Below are positions 16,732 to 24,936 of a DNA stretch of 39,148 nucleotides, in pieces. Positions within the stretch are counted from its first letter, which is position 1. Each line of letters opens with the position of its first letter. A program made the position numbers and the translations under genes. Source of the stretch: Candidatus Flemingiibacterium merdigallinarum (GTDB lineage Bacteria > Bacillota > Clostridia > Oscillospirales > CAG-272); the NCBI GenBank assembly GCA_904386005.1, contig CAJFKR010000015.1:1-39148 (forward strand). The letters are read 5' to 3'. A model generated the notes under the pieces. That model was not told the DNA's origin, made no database searches, and saw nothing but the letters and a program-made list of their open reading frames with translations.

Positions 16732-17826
16732 ATGATTATGATAGACGGCAGGGCTGACCTGCTAAGTATGAATATGACCGAGCTCGGCGAATTCCTTGCC
16801 GGATTGGGCGTCGAAAAATACCGAGCGAAGCAAATTTTCGGCTGGATGGTTCGCGGAGTCGGTTTTGACGGGATGACGAATCTTTCGAAATCGCTGCGCG
16901 AGCGGCTTGCCGAGGCAGCGGTCATAAATCTCCCGACCATTGAAAAGCGGCTCGTGTCGAAGCTCGACGGCACGGTGAAATACCTGTTCGGGCTGTATGA
17001 CGGCAATCTCATCGAAAGCGTGTTCATGCGCTATAAACACGGCAATACGCTCTGCGTCTCGAGCGAGGTCGGCTGCCCGATGGGCTGCCGCTTCTGCGCG
17101 TCGACGCTCGGGGGACTTGTCAGACGGCTGCTGCCGTCCGAGCTGCTCGGTCAGGTCATCACCGCCGAGCGCGACACCGGCGAGCGGATATCGAACATCG
17201 TTATGATGGGCATCGGCGAGCCGCTCGACAATTATGACAATACAATCAAGTTCCTGCGGCTGGTCAGCGACCCCGACGGACTGGATATTGGCAGCCGGCA
17301 CATATCGCTGTCGACCTGCGGTCTGGTCGACAAAATCGATGAGCTTGCGAAACTCGAGCTGCAAATCACCCTGTCAATTTCACTGCACGCCGCCGACGAC
17401 GAGACGCGTTCTTCGATAATGCCGATAAATAAAAAGTGGAACATTTCGTCGCTGCTCGATGCTTGTCGTCGTTACTTCGACGCGACCGGACGGCGGATCT
17501 CTTTTGAATACACGCTGATTTCGAATAAGAACGACTCACCTGCTTACGCGAAGCGGCTCGCCTCCACGTTGAAGCGCGGACTCTGCCGCAATTCGCGTCC
17601 GTTCCCGATTCATGTCAATCTGATTCCGGTAAACGAGGTCGCCGAGACTAAATTTAAGCGCTCCGACCCTGAGTCGGTCAAGCGCTTTTGCGAGGTGTTG
17701 GCAAACGAGGGAATCAACGCGACTATCCGCCGCAAGCTCGGTTCGGACATCAACGCCTCCTGCGGTCAGCTTCGCCGCTCGAGTCTCGCGGCCGAAAACG
17801 CGGCAGACGATACCGTGGACGACTGA
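16732..17826 (+). CDS. rlmN: Dual-specificity 23S rRNA (A2503-C2)/tRNA (A37) methyltransferase
   Basis: 364 residues. A radical-SAM cluster motif C-P-M-G-C-R-F-C follows SSEVG, with the GEPL motif in MMGIGEPLDNYDN and the conserved late cysteine in NASCGQL that carries the methyl group. The N-terminal accessory domain (YRAKQIFGWMVRG) is as expected. It makes 2-methyladenosine in 23S rRNA and some tRNAs. GAGG lies 11 bases before ATG 16732; a second ATG at 16738 is possible. It follows rsmB after 127 bp, which contain only a duplicated CGGCAATATAT. Confidence 0.96.
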   Translation: MIMIDGRADLLSMNMTELGEFLAGLGVEKYRAKQIFGWMVRGVGFDGMTNLSKSLRERLAEAAVINLPTIEKRLVSKLDGTVKYLFGLYDGNLIESVFMRYKHGNTLCVSSEVGCPMGCRFCASTLGGLVRRLLPSELLGQVITAERDTGERISNIVMMGIGEPLDNYDNTIKFLRLVSDPDGLDIGSRHISLSTCGLVDKIDELAKLELQITLSISLHAADDETRSSIMPINKKWNISSLLDACRRYFDATGRRISFEYTLISNKNDSPAYAKRLASTLKRGLCRNSRPFPIHVNLIPVNEVAETKFKRSDPESVKRFCEVLANEGINATIRRKLGSDINASCGQLRRSSLAAENAADDTVDD

Positions 17827-17960
17827 GTTTGCCGTGTCGGGCGGGTAAGAATAAATTTAATGTTTATTTTTCAATAAGCACATAACTATTCATTTCATAT
17901 ACATATAAATGGAATATAATAAAATCATCCTACTCGTGTATCATCGCCGAGGCGCGGGCG

Positions 17961-17979
17961 CGCGTTATATTATAACGCG
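17961..17979. promoter_or_regulatory. 19-bp perfect palindrome upstream of the stp-prkC operon
   Basis: CGCGTTATATTATAACGCG is symmetric around its central T and ends 12 bp before the first possible start of stp. A TATAAT at 17915-17920 inside a looser palindrome (about 17889-17916) lies further upstream. This could be an operator or a short leader hairpin. Confidence 0.5.
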
Positions 17980-17991
17980 GTCGTATGTCGC

Positions 17992-18858
17992 ATGGCAGAA
18001 AGGCTTGGTTTGATCGTGGAAATATATTTTTGGGGCGGCAGCGACACCGGAAAGGTCCGCTCGGCGAATCAGGACAGCTATTTAATCAGCGGTATCTCTG
18101 CAAACTCGACGCTCTGTGTCGTCTGCGACGGCATGGGCGGCGCGAAAAGCGGCAATATTGCCAGTGAGTACGCTATCGAGGTCTTTTGCGAAAAGATAAA
18201 AAAATATACCGCGTCCAAAATTGACGACGGCATATTGTCGCTCGACAGCGACGACGCCTGTGTTATTCTTGACAACGCCGCGCACGACGCCAACCTCGCC
18301 GTATACAAAAAGTCGCAGTCGTCGCCCGACTACAAGGGCATGGGTACGACGCTTGTCGCCGCGCTCTTTTGTGGAGACGTCGTGTATGTGCTGAACGTCG
18401 GCGACAGCCGGCTCTATCTCATTTCGGACGACACGATCACGCAGATAACGCACGACCATTCATATGTACAGTATCTCGTAGACAGCGGCTCGCTGTCGGC
18501 TGAGGACGCGCGGAATCACCCCTACCGCAACCGCATAACCCGCGCGGTCGGTATACGAAGCGAGCTTGAATGCGATATCTACTCGGTCGACCTGTCGAGC
18601 CTTGACGGCGCGTACCTTCTGCTTTGCTCGGACGGACTGTCCGGACAGCTCCTGCCCGAGGACATATATTCGATTATCACAACCGACACCGAAACCGAGG
18701 AGGAAGGCGTGTCCGCCGAGCTCTCGAACAAAGTTGAGCGGCTGATTGAAGCCGCGAACGCCGCGGGCGGACCTGACAACATAACCGCGGTACTCGTTAA
18801 ATATACACAGGACGGCGGGTCAGACGACCTGACCGATCCTATAACAAAGGACCGGTAA
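17992..18858 (+). CDS. stp: PP2C-type Ser/Thr protein phosphatase (partner of PrkC)
   Basis: 288 residues. All PP2C metal-site motifs are present: SDTGKVRSANQDSY, VCDGMGGAKSG, GMGTTLVAALF, NVGDSRLYL, LLCSDGLSG and GGPDNITAVLV. It dephosphorylates PrkC and its targets (PrpC in B. subtilis). ATG 17992 has no ribosome site; TTG 18010 has AGAAAGG 6 bases upstream and would give the N-terminus typical of the family, so the true start may be 18010. It is followed by prkC with a 2-bp gap. Confidence 0.95.
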   Translation: MAERLGLIVEIYFWGGSDTGKVRSANQDSYLISGISANSTLCVVCDGMGGAKSGNIASEYAIEVFCEKIKKYTASKIDDGILSLDSDDACVILDNAAHDANLAVYKKSQSSPDYKGMGTTLVAALFCGDVVYVLNVGDSRLYLISDDTITQITHDHSYVQYLVDSGSLSAEDARNHPYRNRITRAVGIRSELECDIYSVDLSSLDGAYLLLCSDGLSGQLLPEDIYSIITTDTETEEEGVSAELSNKVERLIEAANAAGGPDNITAVLVKYTQDGGSDDLTDPITKDR

Positions 18859-18860
18859 AA

Positions 18861-20612
18861 ATGGATTCGTTTGAAAAATATGTCGGCCAGGTTTTTGACA
18901 AACGCTACAGAATAATCAAGGTGCTCGGAATCGGCGGAATGGCGGTCGTGTTCGAGGCGATGGATATGCTGATGCGCCGCAACGTCGCCGTCAAGATGCT
19001 GAAGGATGAAATCAACAACGACACGCAGTCGGTAAAACGCTTTATCAATGAATCAAAAGCGGTCGCGATGCTGTCACATCCGAATATAGTCAATATCTTC
19101 GACGTCTCGGTTAAGGACGATCTCAAATACATCGTCATGGAGCTGGTCGAGGGTATAACGCTGAAAAATTACATTCTGAAAAAGGGAGTGCTCGGTTTTC
19201 ACGAGATAATCAACATTACCGAGCAGATACTGCTCGCGCTCGAGCACGCGCACTCAAAGGGAATAGTCCACCGCGACATCAAACCGCAGAACATAATGAT
19301 GCTGAAAAACGGTACGATAAAGGTCGCGGATTTCGGCATTGCGAAGCTGCCTAACGCCGAGACAGTGACGATGACCGACAAGGCTATCGGAACAGTGTTC
19401 TACATCAGCCCCGAACAGGCGAGCGGCAAGGCTATCGACCGGCGCAGCGACATCTATTCGCTCGGAGTGACGATGTACGAAATGGCGACCGGCAAGCTGC
19501 CGTTCGTAGCCGACAGTCCGGTAACCGTAGCGATAATGCAGGTGAAAAACACGCCTATGCCGCCGCGCGAGCTCAACCCGAATATACCGGTGGGACTTGA
19601 GCAGATAATAATGGGCGCGATGGAGAAGAACCCGGACAACCGCTTCCAGAGCGCGTCGCAGATGCTTCGCCATGTGGTACAGCTGAAGAACAACCCGCAC
19701 ACTGTGTTCAAGATGCCAAAGGTCGACGAAAACAATCAGGCGCAGCCGGACAACAGTCAAAACGAGCTGCCGCCGAACGTCAAAAAGCTCACGCCGAAAT
19801 CGAGCCGTTCGATGTTTCCGGTGATCGCCGGAGTCGCGACCTCGTTTCTGATCGTCTGCTGCGTCAGCGCGGCGGTCGTGCTGATGAAGCTGTTCGACAC
19901 GACTACCACCGATTTAAGCCAGCAGATAACGATCCCTGAATTGGTGGGCGCGGTTTACAGCGAGTCCCTCGAAGAACAGCTCGAGAGTCAGTTCTACAAT
20001 GTCGAGGTCGAATATAAATACGACAATTCCTACGAGCGCAATGAAATAATCGCGCAGGATCCGCTGCCCGATGAAAAGCGCAAGGTCATCCCCGAGAAGC
20101 AGAAATGCGACCTCAAGCTGACTGTCTGCTGGGGTGCCGAGACGGTCGAGCTTGGCGATTACGCGTACGAAGATGCGCGCAATGTCAAGATCGAGCTTCA
20201 AGACCTCGGACTTATCGCCGACATTGTCAACGAGACGCACGAATATATCAGCGAGGGCTGCGTGATACGCACCGAACCCGAATCGGGCACGGTCATGACG
20301 GTCGGCGAGCACGTGACGCTCTATGTCAGCAGCGGACCGGATATCAAATACGTGACCGTACCCGACTTCCGCGGCTGCGATGAAGCCGCGGTCATGAAGA
20401 TGCTCGAATGGAACGAGCTCGGACTCGGCAATGTCAAATACGAATATTCGGACACGGTCGCCGCCGGTCTGGTTATCGAACAGAGCCGGGGCATCGACTC
20501 AAAGGTTCCGTCGGGTACTAAGGTCGATTTTGTCATGAGCCTCGGACCCGAGCCGGAGGAGACGACGGCTGACACCTCGCTCGCGGTTGAACCCGAGCTG
20601 CCGGTAGAGTGA
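18861..20612 (+). CDS. prkC: Membrane Ser/Thr protein kinase with PASTA domains
   Basis: 583 residues. The kinase domain covers about 16-275: glycine loop LGIGGMAVVFEA, Lys45 in NVAVKML, catalytic HRDIKPQNIM (137-146), DFG at 157-159 and SPEQ. A transmembrane helix lies at about 319-343, followed by three extracellular PASTA repeats (about 355-425, 426-495, 497-567) and an acidic tail. PASTA domains bind muropeptides or lipid II, so the kinase senses wall state or germination signals. It is coupled to stp. The rsgA start lies 1 bp after the stop. Confidence 0.96.
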   Translation: MDSFEKYVGQVFDKRYRIIKVLGIGGMAVVFEAMDMLMRRNVAVKMLKDEINNDTQSVKRFINESKAVAMLSHPNIVNIFDVSVKDDLKYIVMELVEGITLKNYILKKGVLGFHEIINITEQILLALEHAHSKGIVHRDIKPQNIMMLKNGTIKVADFGIAKLPNAETVTMTDKAIGTVFYISPEQASGKAIDRRSDIYSLGVTMYEMATGKLPFVADSPVTVAIMQVKNTPMPPRELNPNIPVGLEQIIMGAMEKNPDNRFQSASQMLRHVVQLKNNPHTVFKMPKVDENNQAQPDNSQNELPPNVKKLTPKSSRSMFPVIAGVATSFLIVCCVSAAVVLMKLFDTTTTDLSQQITIPELVGAVYSESLEEQLESQFYNVEVEYKYDNSYERNEIIAQDPLPDEKRKVIPEKQKCDLKLTVCWGAETVELGDYAYEDARNVKIELQDLGLIADIVNETHEYISEGCVIRTEPESGTVMTVGEHVTLYVSSGPDIKYVTVPDFRGCDEAAVMKMLEWNELGLGNVKYEYSDTVAAGLVIEQSRGIDSKVPSGTKVDFVMSLGPEPEETTADTSLAVEPELPVE

Positions 20613-20613
20613 T

Positions 20614-21624
20614 ATGGAACTCAAACTCAATGCGAAGGTCATAAAATGCGTTGGCGGCATATTCGCGATAAGGCTCGGAAATCCGGAGCTTGAACAGCTG
20701 AGAGCTTCCGGAGTTGAGCCGGAGAGCGACATTCTCTACTGCAAGGCGCGCGGCGTGTTCCGTCATGAGCGGATAACTCTGCTCGCCGGCGATAATGTCG
20801 TCGTCCGCATTGACCCGCGGCTGCTGATCGCGTCCGAGAGCGAACAAGGTTCGGAATTCGACGCGTCGGCGGGGATAATGATAGACGAGATCCTGCCGCG
20901 CAGAAACGAGCTGATACGTCCGCCGATGGCGAATCTCGACCAGATATTCTGCGTGTTCGCTGCGGCGAAGCCCGAGCCGGCGCTGATAACCGTGGACAAG
21001 CTTGTGACAATAGCCGAATACAAGCAGATCGAGCCGGTGATCGTGATAACGAAGGCCGACCTCGCGCCCGACGCCGCCGAGCGTTACGCGGACATATACC
21101 GGAGAGGCGGTTTCTCGGTTTTCGTCTGCGGAATCGGCTCGGACTGCGGCGAGCTTGAACGGTTTGTGTGCGAAAAGTCGGATCTGACGTCGGTGTTCGC
21201 CGGAGCGTCGGGCGTCGGCAAGTCGACGCTGATGAACCGGCTGTTCCCGTCGCTTCATCTCACGACCGGCGAGGTCAGCCCCAAGACTCTGCACGGTCGG
21301 CACACTACTCGGCATTCCGAGCTGTATCCGCTCGACCGTTATTTCGAGGGCGCGGTCGGATATATAGCCGACACTCCCGGCTTTGGTATGCTCGATTTCG
21401 TCAGATTCGACTTCTATACGAAGGACGACCTTGTCTATGTGTTCCGCGAATTCGAGCCCTATCTCGGTCATTGCCGGTACACGAAGTGTACGCACACCAA
21501 GGAGGAGGGCTGCGCTATACTCGAAGCGGTCAGAGAGGGCAAAATCCCGCGCGAGCGTCACGACAGCTATCTCGAATTTTACGCGGAGCTTAAAAATAAG
21601 CGCAGCTACGGAAATACAAAATAA
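20614..21624 (+). CDS. rsgA: Ribosome small-subunit-dependent GTPase A
   Basis: 336 residues, somewhat longer than usual. An N-terminal OB fold is followed by a circularly permuted GTPase with order G4 (VITKADL), G1 (GASGVGKSTLMNRLF) and G3 (DTPGFG), then a zinc module with the ligands in C-R-Y-T-K-C-T-H and a later GC. It matures the 30S subunit late in assembly. In B. subtilis the homologue (CpgA) is phosphorylated by PrkC, matching the gene order. rpe, normally next, is absent here. Confidence 0.95.
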   Translation: MELKLNAKVIKCVGGIFAIRLGNPELEQLRASGVEPESDILYCKARGVFRHERITLLAGDNVVVRIDPRLLIASESEQGSEFDASAGIMIDEILPRRNELIRPPMANLDQIFCVFAAAKPEPALITVDKLVTIAEYKQIEPVIVITKADLAPDAAERYADIYRRGGFSVFVCGIGSDCGELERFVCEKSDLTSVFAGASGVGKSTLMNRLFPSLHLTTGEVSPKTLHGRHTTRHSELYPLDRYFEGAVGYIADTPGFGMLDFVRFDFYTKDDLVYVFREFEPYLGHCRYTKCTHTKEEGCAILEAVREGKIPRERHDSYLEFYAELKNKRSYGNTK

Positions 21625-21661
21625 TATTGACATGAGCGAAAAACAACAACAGGAACGTGGA

Positions 21662-22351
21662 ATGGATACAACAGAGATACACAAAAATAAAACGAAAGCC
21701 GTGATTTTCACCGGAGGACAGGTATTCGCGGACAGCTTTGACGAGCTGGGATTGACGCTGCCCGATAGCGCGCGCATAATCGCCGCCGACAGCGGCTATC
21801 TGACCGCGCGGCGGTTTGGCTTCAGACCCGAGCTGCTGCTCGGCGACCTCGACTCGCTCGACCGGACAAGGCTCGCGCCGCACGAGCTCGACGAGCTCGA
21901 CAAGCTGATAGTGCCCGCGGTCAAGGACGACACCGACACGCAGCTCGCGGTCGAGACCTTGTTCGAGCGGTTTGGCACTGACATCGATATCGTCATTGTC
22001 GGCGGACTCGGCGGACGGCTCGACCACACGCTGTCGAGCGTATTCCTGCTTGAATATATTGCGAAAAAAGGCGCGGCGGCGATAATGACCGACGGGCGCA
22101 ATCGTGTTCGGGTCATGACCGCGCACGGCACCACACAGCGACTGCGAATCGCTCGGGGGTACAAGTATCTGTCGCTCGTGTCACTGTCCGACGTCTGCGA
22201 GGGAGTGTCGGTCGGCGGTGTGTTCTACCCGCTCTCCGGCGCGACGCTGACGCGCGACTGGTCGTACGCGGTCAGCAATGAAATAACCGCCGATAATGCC
22301 GATATCAGCTTGAATTCCGGAATTATGCTGGTTATTGAAAGCCGCGATTAA
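21662..22351 (+). CDS. thiN: Thiamine diphosphokinase
   Basis: About 229 residues from ATG 21662. Family motifs are AADSGYLTARRFG, LLLGDLDSLDR, KDDTDTQLAVE and GGLGGRLDHTLSSVF, and the C-terminal beta domain has YKYLSLVSLSD and GVFYPLSGATL. It makes thiamine diphosphate from thiamine and ATP. AGGA lies 8 bases before ATG 21662. An earlier ATG at 21632 lacks a ribosome site, and longer in-frame starts lie inside rsgA. Confidence 0.93.
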   Translation: MDTTEIHKNKTKAVIFTGGQVFADSFDELGLTLPDSARIIAADSGYLTARRFGFRPELLLGDLDSLDRTRLAPHELDELDKLIVPAVKDDTDTQLAVETLFERFGTDIDIVIVGGLGGRLDHTLSSVFLLEYIAKKGAAAIMTDGRNRVRVMTAHGTTQRLRIARGYKYLSLVSLSDVCEGVSVGGVFYPLSGATLTRDWSYAVSNEITADNADISLNSGIMLVIESRD

Positions 22352-22456
22352 CAACTCCGGAGTTTTCGGCATATTCTACAGTAAGCCCGTATTTCAGGCT
22401 TATAAAGTCTGTTTCGCTTCAAAAGTCGCTTTGGGCTTCGAAAGGATATGAATCGC

Positions 22457-22540
22457 ATGAAAAGACTGAAAATTGTCGTGATGAAATCTCCGCGGCTGCT
22501 CGCGCCATTCCTGCGCCGGATATTTAAAATACGTACATAG
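22457..22540 (+). CDS. spoVM: Stage V sporulation protein M (SpoVM), 27 residues
   Basis: The tiny ORF begins MKRLKIVVMKSPRLL and ends RRIFKIRT. It matches the clostridial SpoVM pattern V-V-V-K-S-P-K-F-L..-L-R-K-I-F-G: an amphipathic basic helix with the conserved internal proline (P13). SpoVM recognises the convex forespore membrane and recruits SpoIVA to start coat assembly. AAAGGA lies 10 bases before ATG 22457; ATG 22448 is too close to that site. Position directly after thiN is the same as in B. subtilis, and a strong terminator follows 8 bp later. Identity rests on pattern, size, ribosome site and synteny together. Confidence 0.9.
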   Translation: MKRLKIVVMKSPRLLAPFLRRIFKIRT

Positions 22541-22548
22541 CGTCGTCA

Positions 22549-22583
22549 TCGGCGGACATATGACTGTCCGCCGAAATTTTTTT
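22549..22583 (+). terminator. Rho-independent terminator after spoVM
   Basis: A 10-bp perfect stem TCGGCGGACA / TGTCCGCCGA with a 6-nt loop is followed by AA and seven T. It closes the housekeeping/sporulation block. Confidence 0.92.
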
Positions 22584-22588
22584 CTGCA

Positions 22589-22697
22589 AACTACTCGAAT
22601 AGTATTGACAAACTCAAAATTGTATGATATAATGTACGCATACTATCGGAATAGTACGAGGTGCTGTAATGATAGTATATATACTATTGCAATAGTA
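22589..22697. promoter_or_regulatory. Three BlaI-type 16-bp operators
   Basis: The consensus TACTAT-N4-ATAGTA occurs at 22641-22656 (perfect arms, centre CGGA) and 22682-22697 (a full 16-bp palindrome, TACTATTGCAATAGTA), and as a half-degenerate copy at 22589-22604 (AACTAC-TCGA-ATAGTA). A further 16-bp palindrome at 22672-22687 overlaps the third site in the opposite sense. Site 1 abuts the -35 box and site 2 covers the transcription start, which fits autorepression by the BlaI-like protein encoded next. Confidence 0.85.
22605..22633 (+). promoter_or_regulatory. Full-consensus promoter of the blaI-M56 operon
   Basis: TTGACA (22605-22610), 17 bp, TATAAT (22628-22633), giving a predicted start near 22640. 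Operators abut the -35 box and cover the start point (see 22589-22697). Confidence 0.9.
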
Positions 22698-22835
22698 CAG
22701 CTCCGAAAGCGGCAAATATCACATTCGGTAAAACCGACAGCCGCGAGCCTGCGGAGCGCCGGCAATCGGCAGAACAAAGACACAGCGCGATTTCATCTGC
22801 CGCGCGTGTTTACAGATGAAAAGGAGATGTCGTCA

Positions 22836-23216
22836 TTGAAATCTTTCGAAAATTCACAATCGATGAAGCTGTTTGATTCGGAGCTCCGTGTCATGAAGCT
22901 GCTCTGGAAGCACGGAGAGCTGACCGCGAAGCGGATAGCCGAGCTGCTCGCCGACGAGGTAGGCTGGAATGTCAACACGAGCTACACTGTAATCAAAAAG
23001 TGTATCGCCAAGGGGGCTATCGAGCGCAGCGAGCCGAATTTCGTCTGCCGCGCGCTCGTAGGTGAGCGCGAGACGCAGGACTCTGCCGCGGCAGAGCTTA
23101 TCGACAAACTCTACGACGGCGCGGCTGACAAGCTGGTCGCCGGACTCATCGACTCGAAGCGGCTGACTCCGGACGAGATTGAACGGCTGAAACGACTTGT
23201 GGAGGAGCTTGAATGA
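22836..23216 (+). CDS. BlaI/MecI/CopY-family transcriptional repressor
   Basis: About 126 residues. The winged-helix pattern is L-F-D-S-E-L-R-V-M-K-L-L-W-K-H-G-E-L-T-A-K, then VGWNVNTSYTVIKKCIAKGAI and the C-terminal dimer helix ending DEIERLKRLVEELE. The family binds as a dimer to TACA/TACTA palindromes and is inactivated by cleavage triggered by its M56 partner, encoded next with a 4-bp overlap. I place the start at TTG 22836, where GGAG lies 9 bases upstream; ATG 22827 directly touches that site with no spacing. The leader is about 195 nt and holds two operators. Confidence 0.92.
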   Translation: MKSFENSQSMKLFDSELRVMKLLWKHGELTAKRIAELLADEVGWNVNTSYTVIKKCIAKGAIERSEPNFVCRALVGERETQDSAAAELIDKLYDGAADKLVAGLIDSKRLTPDEIERLKRLVEELE

Positions 23217-24748
23217 CAACATTTCTGCATATGTCGCTCGCGGGCGGAGCCGCGGTCATAGTCGCCGCGCTTGTACGGTATATAGTTTATCATCGTCTCG
23301 GCGGGGCGTTCGGTCATTATTCCGGACGGGTGATGAAGTTTATCTGGCTTTTGATATTGATAAGGCTGCTCTTGCCGGTGACAATCGAGACTAACATACC
23401 CGCGCCGGAGTTTCTGAACGAAAATATCGAACCCCAGCGAGTCGAAGCCAATGATGTTGGGCCGTATAATCGGACAATTGTCTATGAGACGGAGAAATCC
23501 GCGTCAGACCGGATCGATTTGTCGGATATTCCGATTCTGCCGCTCATTTGGGCGGTCGGCTGTATCGGAGTCGCGAGCTTTTTCGCAAGGTCGTATATGC
23601 GTATTCGGCACAGCACTCGACAGACGTCTCCGGTCAGCGAAGATGTGGAACGCGGGTTTATGTCGCTTGCCGAATCACTTGACATACGCCGCGCCGCCGC
23701 GTTTTACGCTGATGTTGACGCTCCGGTATGCGTCGGATTCTTTCGTCCGCGCGTGCTGCTGCCATACGGCCGCGAATCGCTTGGTGACGATGAGATGGAC
23801 TGCGTGCTGTGCCACGAGCTTTGGCATATAAAGCGGCGGGACAATCTATTCAAGCTGCTTTGCTGTATCGCTGTCTGCCTGCATTGGTTCAATCCCGCGG
23901 TCTGGCTGATGCTGAAGCTCGCGAACCGCGACGTCGAGCTCGCCTGCGACGAGGCGGTGCTCGACTATACACACGTCGACCCCAAAACCTACGCGCTCTG
24001 CCTGATCAAGGCCCAGGAGCAGAAGCTTGAGACTGCCGTCAGCTTCGGCGGCAGCCTGATTGATGAAAGGATAAGGTCTATTATGAACAAGAGAAAGAAA
24101 TTTACGCTTGCCGGAGCAGCTCTGCTGGCGGTACTCATATCCGCGTCGGCAATTACGTTTATCGGCGCGTCGCAGCCGGAGGGCGACGCCGCAAACCGGA
24201 CAGTCAAGCCCTACCGCGCGTCTGACGAGGTCGACACGCTGAATACGGACGATATTTCCGACGCGTATGAGGCAGAGTCCGAGCCACTCGACGTCGGCTC
24301 CTCCGAGGAGACTTTCGTCGTAGCGAACATACCGGAAAACGACCCGGATATGCAGTATACCTTCCCGCTCGTCGGCACAGCGGAGCTAACGCTCGATTTC
24401 GGAACTATGCAGACCCCGGTAGGAACGACAATATACCACAGCGGTATCGACCTTGCCGCCGAGAGTGGGGACGACATTTTAGCCGCGATAGACGGCAAGG
24501 TCACGGCTGTCGGTTATGACAATGACAAGGGGTACTATGTGGTAATCGCGAATGACGCCGGCTTCGAGGTTGAATACAACCACTGCAAGGATGTGTATGT
24601 CGAGTCGGGCAATACGGTCGAGGCTGGTCAGGTAGTCGCTTCGGTTGGTTCGACCGGCAGCGCGACCGGAGCGCATCTGCACTTCGAGGTGCGCGAGGAC
24701 GGCTTCACGATCGACCCGAAGCTGTATTATGGATTCGGAATCAACTGA
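23213..24748 (+). CDS. M56 (BlaR1/MecR1-like) membrane metallopeptidase fused to a C-terminal M23 (LytM) domain
   Basis: 511 residues. Three helices lie in the N-terminal half (about 8-27, 42-57, 105-124), then the M56 zinc peptidase with HELWH at 201-205 and the third ligand in ELACDEA (243 region). A fourth helix lies at about 298-318. An acidic linker (320-385) leads to an extracellular M23-type domain at about 386-508, with zinc/catalytic residues H409 and D413 (HSGIDLA) and H488-x-H490 (AHLHFEVR). Classical BlaR1/MecR1 carry a penicillin-binding sensor at this place; here it is replaced by a peptidoglycan-endopeptidase fold. The partner repressor gene overlaps by 4 bp. It probably senses wall fragments or wall stress (inference). 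Confidence 0.9.
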   Translation: MTTFLHMSLAGGAAVIVAALVRYIVYHRLGGAFGHYSGRVMKFIWLLILIRLLLPVTIETNIPAPEFLNENIEPQRVEANDVGPYNRTIVYETEKSASDRIDLSDIPILPLIWAVGCIGVASFFARSYMRIRHSTRQTSPVSEDVERGFMSLAESLDIRRAAAFYADVDAPVCVGFFRPRVLLPYGRESLGDDEMDCVLCHELWHIKRRDNLFKLLCCIAVCLHWFNPAVWLMLKLANRDVELACDEAVLDYTHVDPKTYALCLIKAQEQKLETAVSFGGSLIDERIRSIMNKRKKFTLAGAALLAVLISASAITFIGASQPEGDAANRTVKPYRASDEVDTLNTDDISDAYEAESEPLDVGSSEETFVVANIPENDPDMQYTFPLVGTAELTLDFGTMQTPVGTTIYHSGIDLAAESGDDILAAIDGKVTAVGYDNDKGYYVVIANDAGFEVEYNHCKDVYVESGNTVEAGQVVASVGSTGSATGAHLHFEVREDGFTIDPKLYYGFGIN

Positions 24749-24757
24749 AATATTCTG

Positions 24758-24790
24758 CCGGACAGTTTCATCTGAAACTGTCCGGATTTG
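24758..24790 (+). terminator. Terminator of the blaI-M56 operon
   Basis: A 12-bp perfect stem CCGGACAGTTTC / GAAACTGTCCGG with loop ATCT begins 9 bp after the stop. The T-run is short (ATTTGTAT), so efficiency is uncertain. Confidence 0.7.
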
Positions 24791-24849
24791 TATCCCGGGT
24801 CAAAATATCGCGCAAATTATGTACATAATGATAAATGTTTTATTCGGGC

Positions 24850-24879
24850 TTGACACCGCTCAAAGCATTATGATATAAT
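24850..24879 (+). promoter_or_regulatory. Sigma-A promoter with extended -10
   Basis: TTGACA (24850-24855), 18 bp, TATAAT (24874-24879), with TG one base before the -10 (TGATATAAT). It drives the 41-codon gene and probably the UroD-like gene. Confidence 0.85.
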
Positions 24880-24936
24880 AGCCGTGTAGCAATATGTAAT
24901 ATTATTCCGGCGAAAGCCGCGCAGCATGAGGTAAAA

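Noticed and set aside
21383..21661. Long N-terminal extension of thiN overlapping rsgA
   Set aside because: It would use rsgA DNA in another frame, with no ribosome site; the family N-terminus lies after 21662.
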